Program-made: the position numbers and the translations under genes | Notes under the pieces: generated by a model | Database searches by the model: none | What the model was told of the DNA's origin: nothing | The model's input: only the letters and a program-made list of their open reading frames with translations | From: Modicisalibacter radicis | GTDB lineage: Bacteria; Pseudomonadota; Gammaproteobacteria; Pseudomonadales; Halomonadaceae | Length of the DNA stretch: 64,000 nt | NCBI RefSeq assembly: GCF_900961225.1 | Contig: NZ_CAAHFN010000054.1 | Coordinates: forward strand, 186,001-250,000 | Direction of reading: 5' to 3' | Shown: one piece after another, positions 37,628-51,810 of the stretch | Layout: each line of letters starts with the position of its first letter | Numbering within the stretch: position 1 is the stretch's first letter

Positions 37628-39409
37628 ATGAGTCAATTCGCAATCAACGTCCTCTTCGTGGGCGCCTCCTTCGCCCTGTATATCGGCATCGCGATATGGG
37701 CCAAGGCCGGCTCGACCAAGGATTTCTACGTCGCTGGCGGCGGGGTCCACCCCATCACCAACGGCATGGCGATCGGTGCCGACTGGATGTCCGCGGCCTC
37801 GTTCATCTCCATGGCGGGCCTCATTGCCGCCGGCGGCTATTCCAACTCGACCTTTTTGATGGGCTGGACCGGGGGCTACGTGCTGCTGGCCATGCTGCTG
37901 GCCCCCTACCTGCGCAAGTTCGGCAAGTTCACCGTACCCGAGTTCATCGGCGACCGTTTCTACAGCAGGACGGCGCGCATGGTAGCGGTAATCTGCCTGA
38001 TCGTGGCCTCGGTCACCTACGTCATCGGTCAGATGGCCGGCGCCGGCGTGGCCTTCTCGCGCTTCCTCGAAGTCGATGCGACCACCGGCCTGATCATCGC
38101 CGCCGTGGTGGTGTTCTTCTATTCGGTGCTGGGGGGCATGAAGGGGATCACCTATACCCAGGTGGCCCAGTACATCGTGCTGATCATCGCCTACACCATT
38201 CCGGCGGTGTTCATCTCGCTGGAGCTGACCGACAACCCGATACCGGCGCTGGGCCTGTTCTCCGACCATAACGCCTCCGGCGAGCCACTGCTGGCCAAGC
38301 TCAACGAAGTGGTCACTGCGCTGGGCTTCAACGAGTACACGGCGATGGTCGACAACAAGCTGAACATGGTGCTGTTCACCCTGTCGCTGATGATCGGTAC
38401 CGCCGGCCTGCCCCACGTCATCATCCGCTTCTTCACCGTACCCAAGGTGGCCGACGCACGCTGGTCCGCCGGCTGGGCGCTGGTGTTCATCGGCCTGCTC
38501 TACCTGACCGCACCGGCCGTGGCCTCGATGGCACGCCTCAACCTGGCGACCACCATCTACCCCGACATGGCCGGCCAGGTCGAGAACTACGAGGACGCCG
38601 CCGCCAACCCCATCGCCTACGCGGACCGCCCCGAGTGGATCCGCACTTGGGAGGAGACCGGGCTGATCACCTTCGAGGACAAGAACAACGACGGCAACAT
38701 CCAGATGTACAACGGCTCGGCCGACTTCTCCGGCCGCGGCTGGGAGGGCAACGAACTGGAGGTCAGCAACGACATACTGGTACTGGCCAACCCCGAAATC
38801 GCCAATCTGCCCGGCTGGGTGGTCGGCCTGATCGCCGCAGGCGGCCTGGCCGCAGCGCTGTCCACAGCGGCCGGGCTATTGCTGGCGATCTCCTCGGCGA
38901 TCAGTCATGACCTGATCAAGGGGGCGATCAATCCCAGGATCACCGAGAAGGGCGAACTGCGGGCCGCGCGTATCTCGATGTCCGTGGCCATCGTCGTCGC
39001 CACCTATCTCGGCGCCAACCCGCCCGGGTTCGCCGCCCAGGTCGTGGCGCTGGCCTTCGGCATCGCCGCCGCCTCGCTGTTCCCGGCACTGATGATGGGG
39101 ATCTTCTCCAAGCGGGTGAACAACAAGGGGGCGATCGCCGGGATGCTCTCCGGCCTGATCTTCACCCTGATCTACATCTTCGTCTACAAGGGCTGGTTCT
39201 TCATCCCCGGCACCAACAATCTGCCGGACGATGCCGCCAACTGGGTGCTGGGCATCTCGCCGCTGTCCATCGGCGCCGTGGGGGCCATCATCAACTTCGC
39301 CGTGGCCTTCCTGGTCGCCAACGCCACCGAGGAACCGCCGCAGGAAATTCAGGACCTGGTGGAGAGCGTGCGCTATCCCAAGGGGGCTGGTACCGCGGTC
39401 GACCACTGA
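37628..39409 (+). CDS. Sodium:solute symporter, VC_2705 subfamily (likely acetate/monocarboxylate)
   Basis: A 593-aa SSS-family permease with about 13 membrane helices; FYVAGGGVHPITNGMAIGADWMSAASFISMAG is the family opening. A soluble loop of roughly 85 residues around 310-395 contains an EDKNNDGNIQMYNG segment resembling a calcium-loop-like acidic stretch. Pairing with DUF4212 and placement beside crbS, crbR and acs point to acetate or short monocarboxylate uptake driven by Na+, fitting a halophile. A strong terminator follows. Confidence 0.9.
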   Translation: MSQFAINVLFVGASFALYIGIAIWAKAGSTKDFYVAGGGVHPITNGMAIGADWMSAASFISMAGLIAAGGYSNSTFLMGWTGGYVLLAMLLAPYLRKFGKFTVPEFIGDRFYSRTARMVAVICLIVASVTYVIGQMAGAGVAFSRFLEVDATTGLIIAAVVVFFYSVLGGMKGITYTQVAQYIVLIIAYTIPAVFISLELTDNPIPALGLFSDHNASGEPLLAKLNEVVTALGFNEYTAMVDNKLNMVLFTLSLMIGTAGLPHVIIRFFTVPKVADARWSAGWALVFIGLLYLTAPAVASMARLNLATTIYPDMAGQVENYEDAAANPIAYADRPEWIRTWEETGLITFEDKNNDGNIQMYNGSADFSGRGWEGNELEVSNDILVLANPEIANLPGWVVGLIAAGGLAAALSTAAGLLLAISSAISHDLIKGAINPRITEKGELRAARISMSVAIVVATYLGANPPGFAAQVVALAFGIAAASLFPALMMGIFSKRVNNKGAIAGMLSGLIFTLIYIFVYKGWFFIPGTNNLPDDAANWVLGISPLSIGAVGAIINFAVAFLVANATEEPPQEIQDLVESVRYPKGAGTAVDH

Positions 39410-39451
39410 GCGATAATGCAACCCTGACGAGTCAGCTCGCTGGCTCCAATC

Positions 39452-39485
39452 GAATCGGGCTTCCCAGTGGGAAGCCCGATTCTTT
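39452..39485 (+). terminator. Rho-independent terminator after the symporter gene
   Basis: A perfect 14-bp stem (39452-39465 with 39469-39482) closes an AGT loop and is followed by TTT. It separates the transporter transcript from the next gene. Confidence 0.88.
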
Positions 39486-39500
39486 GAGCAAGGACCCACT

Positions 39501-40016
39501 ATGATATGGCATTTGGTCGCGGCGGCCTTCGCTGGCCTGGGTGCGGCAGGCGTGGCCCTGCTGCTGCGCTTTCTCAGCGGCAAGCGCCTGCCGCGCTGGA
39601 TCGTTCCGGTCTGTGCGGGGCTGGGCATGCTGGCCTACCAGATCAACTACGAATACGCCTGGTACGGTTATAAAAAGCAGCAGTTACCCGAATCGGCGCA
39701 GGTCATATCGACCGAAAAGAGTCGGATGCCGTGGCGCCCCTGGACCTATCTCTACCCGTTGACCACGGCGTTCAGCGTGGTCGATCGGGAGAACCTGGTC
39801 GCCTCGCGGACCGACGGCGAACGCCTGGTCGAATTCATCCTCTACCGGTTCGAAAGAGCGTATCGCGACCTGCTGACGCATCAGGCGTACCTGATGAATT
39901 GCACGACACGGGAGATGGTGCCGCTCGCCGGTGAAAGCCGCCAGCCCGACACCGCGCGCTTGCGACGCCTCGAGCGCGACGCCCCGCTGTTCCAGGCGCT
40001 ATGCGCCGATGACTGA
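39501..40016 (+). CDS. Uncharacterised membrane protein beside crbS
   Basis: A 171-aa protein with two N-terminal hydrophobic segments (residues about 3-24 and 34-48) and a cytoplasmic or periplasmic remainder rich in Arg and aromatic residues (PWRPWTYLYPLTTAFSVVD). I do not recognise a domain. The ATG has an AAGGA site, and genes of this size are found at similar loci in related bacteria. It ends 113 bases before crbS and may share its promoter region. Confidence 0.75.
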   Translation: MIWHLVAAAFAGLGAAGVALLLRFLSGKRLPRWIVPVCAGLGMLAYQINYEYAWYGYKKQQLPESAQVISTEKSRMPWRPWTYLYPLTTAFSVVDRENLVASRTDGERLVEFILYRFERAYRDLLTHQAYLMNCTTREMVPLAGESRQPDTARLRRLERDAPLFQALCADD

Positions 40017-40129
40017 CAAGGCGCACCGCCGGGCGTCCAGCCCTCGGACGACGACGTAACAGCCTGGCCCGCTACTGCCCTCGAGACCGGCATTGTCCTA
40101 GAATGGCCGCAGATCAAGGGAGAGTACTC

Positions 40130-44080
<3,951 letters not shown>

Positions 44081-44167
44081 CCGCCGCAGGCCTTGTCGCG
44101 CCGAATCGATAGCTTTTGCCAATCGATTCTTTCCCGAACGCCTATTGGCCCTCGTGAAGACTTCCAA

Positions 44168-44200
44168 TTAACCTATGGACTAGTTATTAACTGCGGTTAA
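44168..44200 (+). promoter_or_regulatory. Inverted repeat TTAACC-N21-GGTTAA upstream of mntH
   Basis: Exact 6-base arms at 44168-44173 and 44195-44200 enclose an AT-rich stretch (ACTAGTTATTAACT) that could be the -10 region, about 40 bases before mntH. MntR, encoded next door, normally represses mntH through such a site, but I cannot confirm its consensus. Confidence 0.35.
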
Positions 44201-44235
44201 TCAACCCCCGACATCAGTCAGTCAAGAGTCTCACG

Positions 44236-45513
44236 ATGCTGCAATCGATCTCCGACACGGCTATTCGCGACAAGGCGGCCCTTGCTCTGCGCGGCAAACG
44301 CCGGCGCTGGGGCTGGACACCGTTCTTCGGTCCGGCGCTGATCGCCGCCGTGGCCTATATCGACCCCGGCAACTTCGCCACCAATATCGAGGCCGGATCG
44401 CGTTACGGCTATGCGCTGTTGTGGGTCGTGCTGACCGCCAATCTGATGGCGATGCTGATCCAGACGCTGTCGGCGCGCCTGGGCCTGGCCACCGGCCGCA
44501 ACCTGCCGCAGGTCATCCGCGCCCGCTATCCGCGCCCGCTGGTGTGGTTCTACTGGGTCCAGGCCGAGATCGTCGCCATCGCCACCGACCTCGCCGAGTT
44601 CCTGGGCGCGGCGCTGGCCTTCAACCTGCTGTTCGGCCTGTCGCTGATGGAGGGCGCGCTGCTGACAGGGGCGATCACCTATCTGGCCCTGCACCTGCAC
44701 CGCCATGGCTTCCGGCTGATGGAAATTCTCATCGGCTCCATGATCATCGCCGTCGCGTCGGGCTTCCTGCTCGAGATGGTGCTCAGCCGACCGGCCGTCG
44801 AACCGCTGCTCAAGGGCCTGCTGGTGCCCGGCTTCCCGGATGGCTATTCGCTCTACCTGGCGGCGGGGATACTCGGGGCAACCATCATGCCGCATGTCAT
44901 CTACCTGCATTCGGCGCTATCGCAGGACCGCATCAAGGTCACCGACGACGCCCAGCGCCTGCGGCTCATGAAGTATTACCGCCTCGATGTGATCATCGGC
45001 ATGGCGATCGCCGGGCTGGTCAACCTGAGCATGCTGGCGATGGCCGCCGCGGTATTCCACGCCCAGGGGCGCGTCGACATCGCCACCATAAGCGATAGCT
45101 ACAAGCTGCTCGCGCCGATGATGGGACAGGTGACCGCCAGCCACATCTTCGGCGTGGCGTTGCTGCTGGCCGGCCTGTCGTCGTCGATCGTCGGCACCCT
45201 GTCGGGCCAGGTGATCATGCAGGGATTCGTCAACTTCACGATCCCGATCTGGCTGCGGCGGCTGATCACCATGGTTCCGGCACTGGTGGTGATCATGCTC
45301 GGCGTCTCCGAACAGAAGGCACTGGTCGCCAGCCAGGTGATTCTCAGCTTCGGCATCCCGTTCGCCCTGCTACCTCTGCTATGCTTTACGGCCAACCGCA
45401 GGATCATGGGCAATCTGGTCAATCACAAGGCCGTGACCCTGATCGGCGGCGTCATCTGCACGTTGATCATTGTCCTCAATGCCTATGTGCTGTTTTTCAC
45501 CCTCGCGGGTTAA
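44236..45513 (+). CDS. mntH: NRAMP-family Mn2+/H+ symporter MntH
   Basis: A 425-aa inner-membrane divalent metal importer with 11 predicted helices. The helix 1 metal motif is DPGN (AYIDPGNFATNIEAGSRYG) and the helix 6 motif is GATIMPHVIYLHSAL. LSGQVIMQGFVNFTIP is the conserved transport loop. It is followed after 16 bases by mntR, giving a Mn uptake and repression unit inserted between crbS and crbR. Confidence 0.93.
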   Translation: MLQSISDTAIRDKAALALRGKRRRWGWTPFFGPALIAAVAYIDPGNFATNIEAGSRYGYALLWVVLTANLMAMLIQTLSARLGLATGRNLPQVIRARYPRPLVWFYWVQAEIVAIATDLAEFLGAALAFNLLFGLSLMEGALLTGAITYLALHLHRHGFRLMEILIGSMIIAVASGFLLEMVLSRPAVEPLLKGLLVPGFPDGYSLYLAAGILGATIMPHVIYLHSALSQDRIKVTDDAQRLRLMKYYRLDVIIGMAIAGLVNLSMLAMAAAVFHAQGRVDIATISDSYKLLAPMMGQVTASHIFGVALLLAGLSSSIVGTLSGQVIMQGFVNFTIPIWLRRLITMVPALVVIMLGVSEQKALVASQVILSFGIPFALLPLLCFTANRRIMGNLVNHKAVTLIGGVICTLIIVLNAYVLFFTLAG

Positions 45514-45529
45514 CCGAGCCAGGTCCTGA

Positions 45530-45943
45530 ATGAACTCACTGCCCAAACATGAATATTTCAAGCGCGTGCGGCAGGACCATCAGACCGAGCTGGTCGAGGA
45601 TTACGTGGAAGAGATCGCTCACCTGCATGCCAAGCTCGGCGAGGCGCGCGCCAGCGATCTCGCCGAGTGCTTCGGGGTCAGCGCGGCCGCCGTCTCCAAG
45701 GTGATCGCCAAGCTCAAGCGCGACGGTCTGGTGATCGCCCGCCCCTATCGCGGCATCTTTCTGACCGCCCAGGGCGAGGGGTTGGCCGAACGCGTCGCCC
45801 AGCGCCATCGCGTGGTACTCGATACCTTGCGTGCGCTGGGCGTCCCCGAGGAGGTGGCCCGGGCCGACTCCGAAGGCATCGAGCATCATTGCAGCGAGGA
45901 GACGGTGGCCGCCATGCGTGAGTTCCTCGAGCGCCAGCGCTGA
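45530..45943 (+). CDS. mntR: Manganese-responsive repressor MntR (DtxR family)
   Basis: A 137-aa protein: N-terminal winged helix (ELVEDYVEEIAHLHAKLGEARASDLAE; VSAAAVSKVIAKLKRDGL) and the dimerisation and metal domain with QRHRVVLDTLRALGV and DSEGIEHHCSEET, which supplies Mn2+ ligands (Glu, His, His). It closely follows the E. coli MntR pattern (RPYRGIFLT). It represses mntH when Mn2+ is sufficient. Confidence 0.94.
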   Translation: MNSLPKHEYFKRVRQDHQTELVEDYVEEIAHLHAKLGEARASDLAECFGVSAAAVSKVIAKLKRDGLVIARPYRGIFLTAQGEGLAERVAQRHRVVLDTLRALGVPEEVARADSEGIEHHCSEETVAAMREFLERQR

Positions 45944-45960
45944 GCGATGGCCCCAGCCAC

Positions 45961-46004
45961 GCCGTGAAAAGGCCGCCCCCACTGAAAGCGGCGGCGGCCT
46001 TTCA
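45961..46004. terminator. Bidirectional terminator between mntR and crbR
   Basis: CGTGAAA-AGGCCGCC pairs with GGCGGCC-TTTCACG around a GC-rich loop. It lies between two convergent genes, with TTT on the plus strand and TTTT on the minus strand inside the stem foot. Confidence 0.65.
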
Positions 46005-46051
46005 CGTTACCGGGCGAGTCGCGGCGGACCTATCGAGTCACCCGCTGACGC

Positions 46052-46714
46052 TCATGACTCGACCTTGGGCGGCTCGACCTCGAGCTTCTGCGCGGCGATC
46101 ACCGCCTGGGTCCGCGAATGCACCCCCAGCTTGCGCAGAATCGCCGTGACGTGTGCCTTGATGGTCGCCTCGGAGACGCTGAGCTCGTAAGCGATCTGCT
46201 TGTTGAGCAACCCCTCGGTGAGCATGTTGAGCACACGGAACTGCTGCGGGGTCAGCGAGGCGATCGCTTCGGCGAAACGGGTGTCCTCCTCGTCGGACTC
46301 GCCGAGCACGCTGGCCAGCGATTCGGGCAGCCAGATCTCGCCACCGAGTATCTCACTGACCGCCGCGGCGATTTCGCTCAACGAGGACGATTTGGGAATG
46401 AATCCCGAGGCGCCGTAATCGATGGCACGACGCACCACATGCGGCTCGTCGCTACCCGAGATCACCGCCACCGGGATTTCCGGGGTCTGACCGCGCAACT
46501 GGATCAACCCCGAGAAACCGTGCGCGCCCGGCATGTGCAGGTCGAGTAGAATCAGGTCGGCATCGGGATGACGCGTCACCACCTCGGTCGTCGCATCCAT
46601 GGTATCGGATTCGACGATCTCGGCCTGTGGCGCGACCTGTCGCAGCGCCTGGGTCAATGCCGCACGAAACAGCGGGTGATCATCGGCGACGATAAATTTC
46701 TGGGCAAAAGCCAT
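46052..46714 (-). CDS. crbR: LuxR-type response regulator CrbR
   Basis: A 220-aa protein. The receiver domain has acidic pocket DDHPL (Asp11, Asp12), phospho-acceptor Asp58 (LILLDLHMPG) and the FIPKSS lysine. The C-terminal LuxR helix-turn-helix (about 150-215) carries LTPQQFRVLNMLTEGLLNKQIAYELSVSEATIKAHV. Partner of CrbS in activating acs and acetate uptake genes (also called ErdR/AgmR-like). The ATG at 46714 follows GGAGGAG; the longer frame to 46933 is spurious. Confidence 0.9.
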   Translation of the reverse strand: MAFAQKFIVADDHPLFRAALTQALRQVAPQAEIVESDTMDATTEVVTRHPDADLILLDLHMPGAHGFSGLIQLRGQTPEIPVAVISGSDEPHVVRRAIDYGASGFIPKSSSLSEIAAAVSEILGGEIWLPESLASVLGESDEEDTRFAEAIASLTPQQFRVLNMLTEGLLNKQIAYELSVSEATIKAHVTAILRKLGVHSRTQAVIAAQKLEVEPPKVES

Positions 46715-46865
46715 TGAGTCTCCTCCGGATCCTCCTGCAGCGAGCCGTCGCGTCGGGAACTCTTCGCGGCCGGACCTGTCGCCTAGGGTGACTGGCATGT
46801 TACCCCATGCCCACGCCGATTCCCAAGCATAGCGAAGCCCCCTGTCAACGCTCGCGATCGGCCAT

Positions 46866-46891
46866 GAAAAAGCCGGCCCCTGAAGGCCGGC
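46866..46891 (-). terminator. Rho-independent terminator after acs
   Basis: On the minus strand GCCGGCC-TTCAGG-GGCCGGC is followed by TTTTT (46867-46871). It separates acs from crbR, so crbR needs its own promoter in the 46715-46865 interval, where I see no clear consensus. Confidence 0.85.
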
Positions 46892-47001
46892 GAGAGATGC
46901 CAGAAACCGTCGCCGAGCTGGCGTGCCCCCCACCCTTCAGACATCCGCCTGTTCGAGGAGCTGGCGACTCCGGGTGGACGACGGCACTGGCTGAACGGGA
47001 C

Positions 47002-48951
<1,950 letters not shown>

Positions 48952-49041
48952 GTCGCGCCTCTATCCCTGGAAGTGGTGGCCTCGATCTCGTCGAGCCGGT
49001 CCGGCGCCGATCGGCCAGACCAACATTGCAATTGTAGACAG

Positions 49042-49083
49042 CTTATACCCAGCAGGGGCAAGCCCCCCAATTAGACATTGGTC
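49042..49083 (-). promoter_or_regulatory. acs promoter with adjacent putative CrbR operator
   Basis: Minus strand TTGGGG (49065-49070), a 17-base spacer and TATAAG (49042-49047), predicted start near 49035. Directly upstream of the -35 is TAGAC-ATTG-GTC (plus strand 49072-49083), centred near -41, like the repeats at 36900-36968. Confidence 0.6.
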
Positions 49084-49123
49084 GCAGCAATTTTCTCTTT
49101 TATATCATGCGATTACGAATGCG

Positions 49124-49672
49124 TCAGGTAGCCACGCAACCGGCATAGACCAGCGCACCGCGGCACTTGCGGCAAAAATAGTCCCGCCCGGAGCGCGCGC
49201 TGGCATGACGGCGACGGCTGAAGAAGTGCTCGCGACAGGCACAGCGGTAGCGATACGGCGCCGGGCTCGCCGTCCGGGTGTCGAAGCGATGCGTCGCGCG
49301 GGGCTCGAGCCCGTAGAGAGTACGCATCACGTGCTTCCATTCGCGTCCGTGGGGCCGCACTCGCGGGCCTTCGTCGAGATGATGGACCAGCCAGTGGGCC
49401 ATTTCGTGGGGGATCACGTCGGTGAAGAACGCCAGCCGGTTCTCGGCGAGCAGCTGCGGATTGAAACGCAGCCCGCCACGACCGAAGTGCGCCTGGCCGG
49501 CGCCCTTGCCGCGCAGGTCGAGCCAGACCGTCGGACGCGGCAGATGCGGGTGCACTTCGCAGGCCAGTCGCCAGGCTTCGGCGGCGCGCGCATGCGCGGC
49601 GGCATGCAGGGCGTCGCGATCTAGAGCGGCCAGCCAGCCGGCATCGGGAGTCGGGAGCGTCGGTACTTGCAT
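49124..49672 (-). CDS. sprT: SprT-like metalloprotease
   Basis: A 182-aa protein with zinc protease motif HEMAH at residues 89-93 (DVIPHEMAHWLVHHLD) and a later HGREWK with the third ligand. A C-terminal zinc ribbon has CAC...YFCRKCRG. SprT/Spartan-type proteins act on DNA-protein crosslinks in eukaryotes; the bacterial role is poorly defined. The ATG at 49672 has no clear ribosome binding site. It diverges from the YecA-type gene, and the spacer is only 73 bases. Confidence 0.88.
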   Translation of the reverse strand: MQVPTLPTPDAGWLAALDRDALHAAAHARAAEAWRLACEVHPHLPRPTVWLDLRGKGAGQAHFGRGGLRFNPQLLAENRLAFFTDVIPHEMAHWLVHHLDEGPRVRPHGREWKHVMRTLYGLEPRATHRFDTRTASPAPYRYRCACREHFFSRRRHASARSGRDYFCRKCRGALVYAGCVAT

Positions 49673-49745
49673 AGGAGTGCTAGAATGCCGACCAACGCGG
49701 CGTGCGGCAAGCGCGCCCAGCCTTCGTTCTTGAGGAATCCAGCCG

Positions 49746-50393
49746 ATGTCAGAAACGCCCCCGCCGCAGCCGCTGCTCGACGACGATGCGCTGGCCCTGC
49801 TCGACGATTTTCTCGATTCCGAGCGCGCCGGCGCCGATGCCCTGGACATCATCGGCGCCCACGGTTTTCTGGTCGCGCTGGCCGTCGCCCCCCGCGAGGT
49901 GCCGGCGGCGACCTGGATCAGCGAACTCTTCCATGGCGAGCCGGCATTCGCCGACGACGACGAGCGCGAGACGATTCTCGGTCTGCTCGAACGCCTGCGC
50001 GGCAATGCCATCGTCGCGCTCGAACAGGGCCAGTTGCCCGAACTGCCGTTCGAGCTGACCCTCGGCGGCATCGCCCCCGAGGAAACCCCGATCGGCGACT
50101 GGTGTGCCGGCTTCATGGAGGGGGTGTTCCTCGACGAGGCGGCCTGGTTCGAGGACGACGAGGAAGCCGCGGCAACCTTGTTGCTGCCGTTCATGGCGCT
50201 ATCGGGGCTGTTCGACGACGAACCCGACATGGCCGAGTTCATCGCCGAACCGCGCGAGGCCGAACGCCTGGTGGTTCAGCTCCCCGAACTGGTGCTCGAC
50301 CTTTACTTGCACTATCGCGTGCCGCCGGAAAAACCCAAGCCGGCACCGCGCAAGAAGAAGCCTGCCGGGCGCGGCGGCAAAAGCCGCCGCTAA
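49746..50393 (+). CDS. YecA/YgfB-type UPF0149 family protein
   Basis: A 215-aa acidic helical protein with the UPF0149 signature: LDIIGAHGFLVALAV, a WISELFHGEPAF block, and DWCAGFMEGVFLDEAAW. The last 25 residues switch to a Lys/Arg/Pro tail (PRKKKPAGRGGKSRR), perhaps for nucleic-acid binding. An extended -10 box TGCTAGAAT (49678-49686) lies upstream. The function is unknown. The stop codon TAA is followed with no gap by an 18-copy heptamer array. Confidence 0.85.
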   Translation: MSETPPPQPLLDDDALALLDDFLDSERAGADALDIIGAHGFLVALAVAPREVPAATWISELFHGEPAFADDDERETILGLLERLRGNAIVALEQGQLPELPFELTLGGIAPEETPIGDWCAGFMEGVFLDEAAWFEDDEEAAATLLLPFMALSGLFDDEPDMAEFIAEPREAERLVVQLPELVLDLYLHYRVPPEKPKPAPRKKKPAGRGGKSRR

Positions 50394-50519
50394 GCGACGA
50401 GCGACGAGCGACGAGCGACGAGCGACGAGCGACGAGCGACGAGCGACGAGCGACGAGCGACGAGCGACGAGCGACGAGCGACGAGCGACGAGCGACGAGC
50501 GACGAGCGACGAGCGACGA
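50394..50519. repeat. Heptamer tandem array, 18 perfect copies of GCGACGA
   Basis: The array starts at the base after the TAA stop of the UPF0149 gene and runs 126 bases without a mismatch, then ends GC before unique sequence. It lies between convergent genes. Because 7 is not a multiple of 3, it creates repetitive open frames on both strands, which are not genes. Perfect homogeneity suggests recent expansion or active slippage. Confidence 0.97.
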
Positions 50520-50577
50520 GCAGGATGACCGGCCCGGCCTGTCTCTGACAACCTTGCCGACACCGCAGCCCGGAAGA

Positions 50578-51699
50578 CTACTTGAGCCGCGTCACCCAGG
50601 CATCCAGCGTGCCGTAGAGCCATTCGCGCAGGCGCTGGCCGAGCGGCCGCCGGTCCCACTGTTCGGCGAGGATTTCGCGACTCTGCGCGAAGTTGCCCTC
50701 GAACAGCGCCGCCACCTCCCTGGCGAAGCGCGGGTCGTGGATCTCCTGGTTGGCCTCAAGGTTCCACTGCAGGCTCCAGTGGTCGAAGTTGCACGAACCG
50801 ATCGTCGCCCAGTCGTCGGCCAGCGAGAACTTGGCGTGGATGAAGCGCGGCTGATATTCGTAGATGCGCACGCCGGCACGCAGCAGACGCCGGTAGAAGC
50901 GCTGGCCGGCGTAGCGAATCCCCGGATGATCGTGTGCCTCGCCGGGCAGCAGCAGGCGGACGTCGACACCGCGCCTGGCCGCCCGTGCCAGGCGCCGGCG
51001 CAGGCTCAGCGTGGGCACGAAATAGGGCGTACAGAACCAGATGCGACGCTGGGCGCTACCGATCTGCTGATGCAACGACAGTCGAACCGCCTGGTAACGG
51101 TAACCCTGCCCCCAGACCACCCGGCCGCGCATGCCCTGATAGTCCTCGAGCGGGGCGATCGCCAGCTGCAGGCCCTGGACCAGCCGCGGGTCGCCCTCGC
51201 CGCGAGTCAGCGGCGAGTCCCACAACCGCGAGAAGAGCCGCATCCAGTCGGCGACCACCGGGCCCTCGATACGCACCGCGACTTCGAACCAGGCATCGAG
51301 GAAGGTGTCGCTGGCACCGAAGCCACCGGTGAAGGCGGTGCGGCCGTCGACCACCAGCAGCTTGCGATGGTCGCGGGTCAGGTTGTGGGCCAGCCGCCGC
51401 CAGGCCAGTGGATTGAAGAAGCGAAGCGCCACGCCACCGTCGGCCAGGCGGCGACGGTCGTCGGCCTGCAGGCCCATCGCCCCGTAGCCGTCGAGCAGCG
51501 CCAGTACCGGTACGCCGCGTGCCGCCGCGGCGATCAACGCATCGATCAGCTGGGTGGCCAGGCGCCCCGATTCCACCAGATAGAGTTCGAGTATGACCGA
51601 CTGTCGAGCCGCCGCGATCGCCTCGGTCATCGCCGGCAGAAAGCATGTGCTTTCCGGCAGCAACGCGAACCGGTTGCCGTCTCGCCAAACCCCGCGCAT
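50578..51699 (-). CDS. Phospholipase D family / cardiolipin synthase B-like protein
   Basis: A 373-aa protein without membrane anchor and with two HKD half-sites: DHRKLLVVDGRTAFTGG and IHAKFSLADDWATIGSCNFD (the first reads H-R-K, the second H-A-K). The second ends in the NxD-type pattern of phospholipid transferases. Similarity is closest in layout to ClsB-type cardiolipin synthases. ATG 51699 has an AGG-type site; GTG 51735 is possible. The neighbour plsB supports a role in membrane lipids. Confidence 0.85.
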   Translation of the reverse strand: MRGVWRDGNRFALLPESTCFLPAMTEAIAAARQSVILELYLVESGRLATQLIDALIAAAARGVPVLALLDGYGAMGLQADDRRRLADGGVALRFFNPLAWRRLAHNLTRDHRKLLVVDGRTAFTGGFGASDTFLDAWFEVAVRIEGPVVADWMRLFSRLWDSPLTRGEGDPRLVQGLQLAIAPLEDYQGMRGRVVWGQGYRYQAVRLSLHQQIGSAQRRIWFCTPYFVPTLSLRRRLARAARRGVDVRLLLPGEAHDHPGIRYAGQRFYRRLLRAGVRIYEYQPRFIHAKFSLADDWATIGSCNFDHWSLQWNLEANQEIHDPRFAREVAALFEGNFAQSREILAEQWDRRPLGQRLREWLYGTLDAWVTRLK

Positions 51700-51750
51700 C
51701 GCCTGCCCCCTGTTCCCAGTCGTTTCCACCGGCACCGACGCACGGCGGCG

Positions 51751-51781
51751 CCGACATTCGGGCGGGTCATGTCGCTATAAT
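51751..51781 (+). promoter_or_regulatory. Promoter of plsB
   Basis: A perfect TATAAT (51776-51781) lies 30 bases before the plsB ATG. The -35 is weak (CCGACA, 51751-51756, 19-base spacer). Confidence 0.55.
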
Positions 51782-51810
51782 GCCTGAACATTCTCTGAAT
51801 CGGCATTCGG

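Noticed and set aside
50104..51780. A 558-codon plus-strand frame running through the heptamer array
   Set aside because: The period-7 repeat lacks stops in this phase and joins two shadow frames. The repeated ATSDERR units are an artefact.
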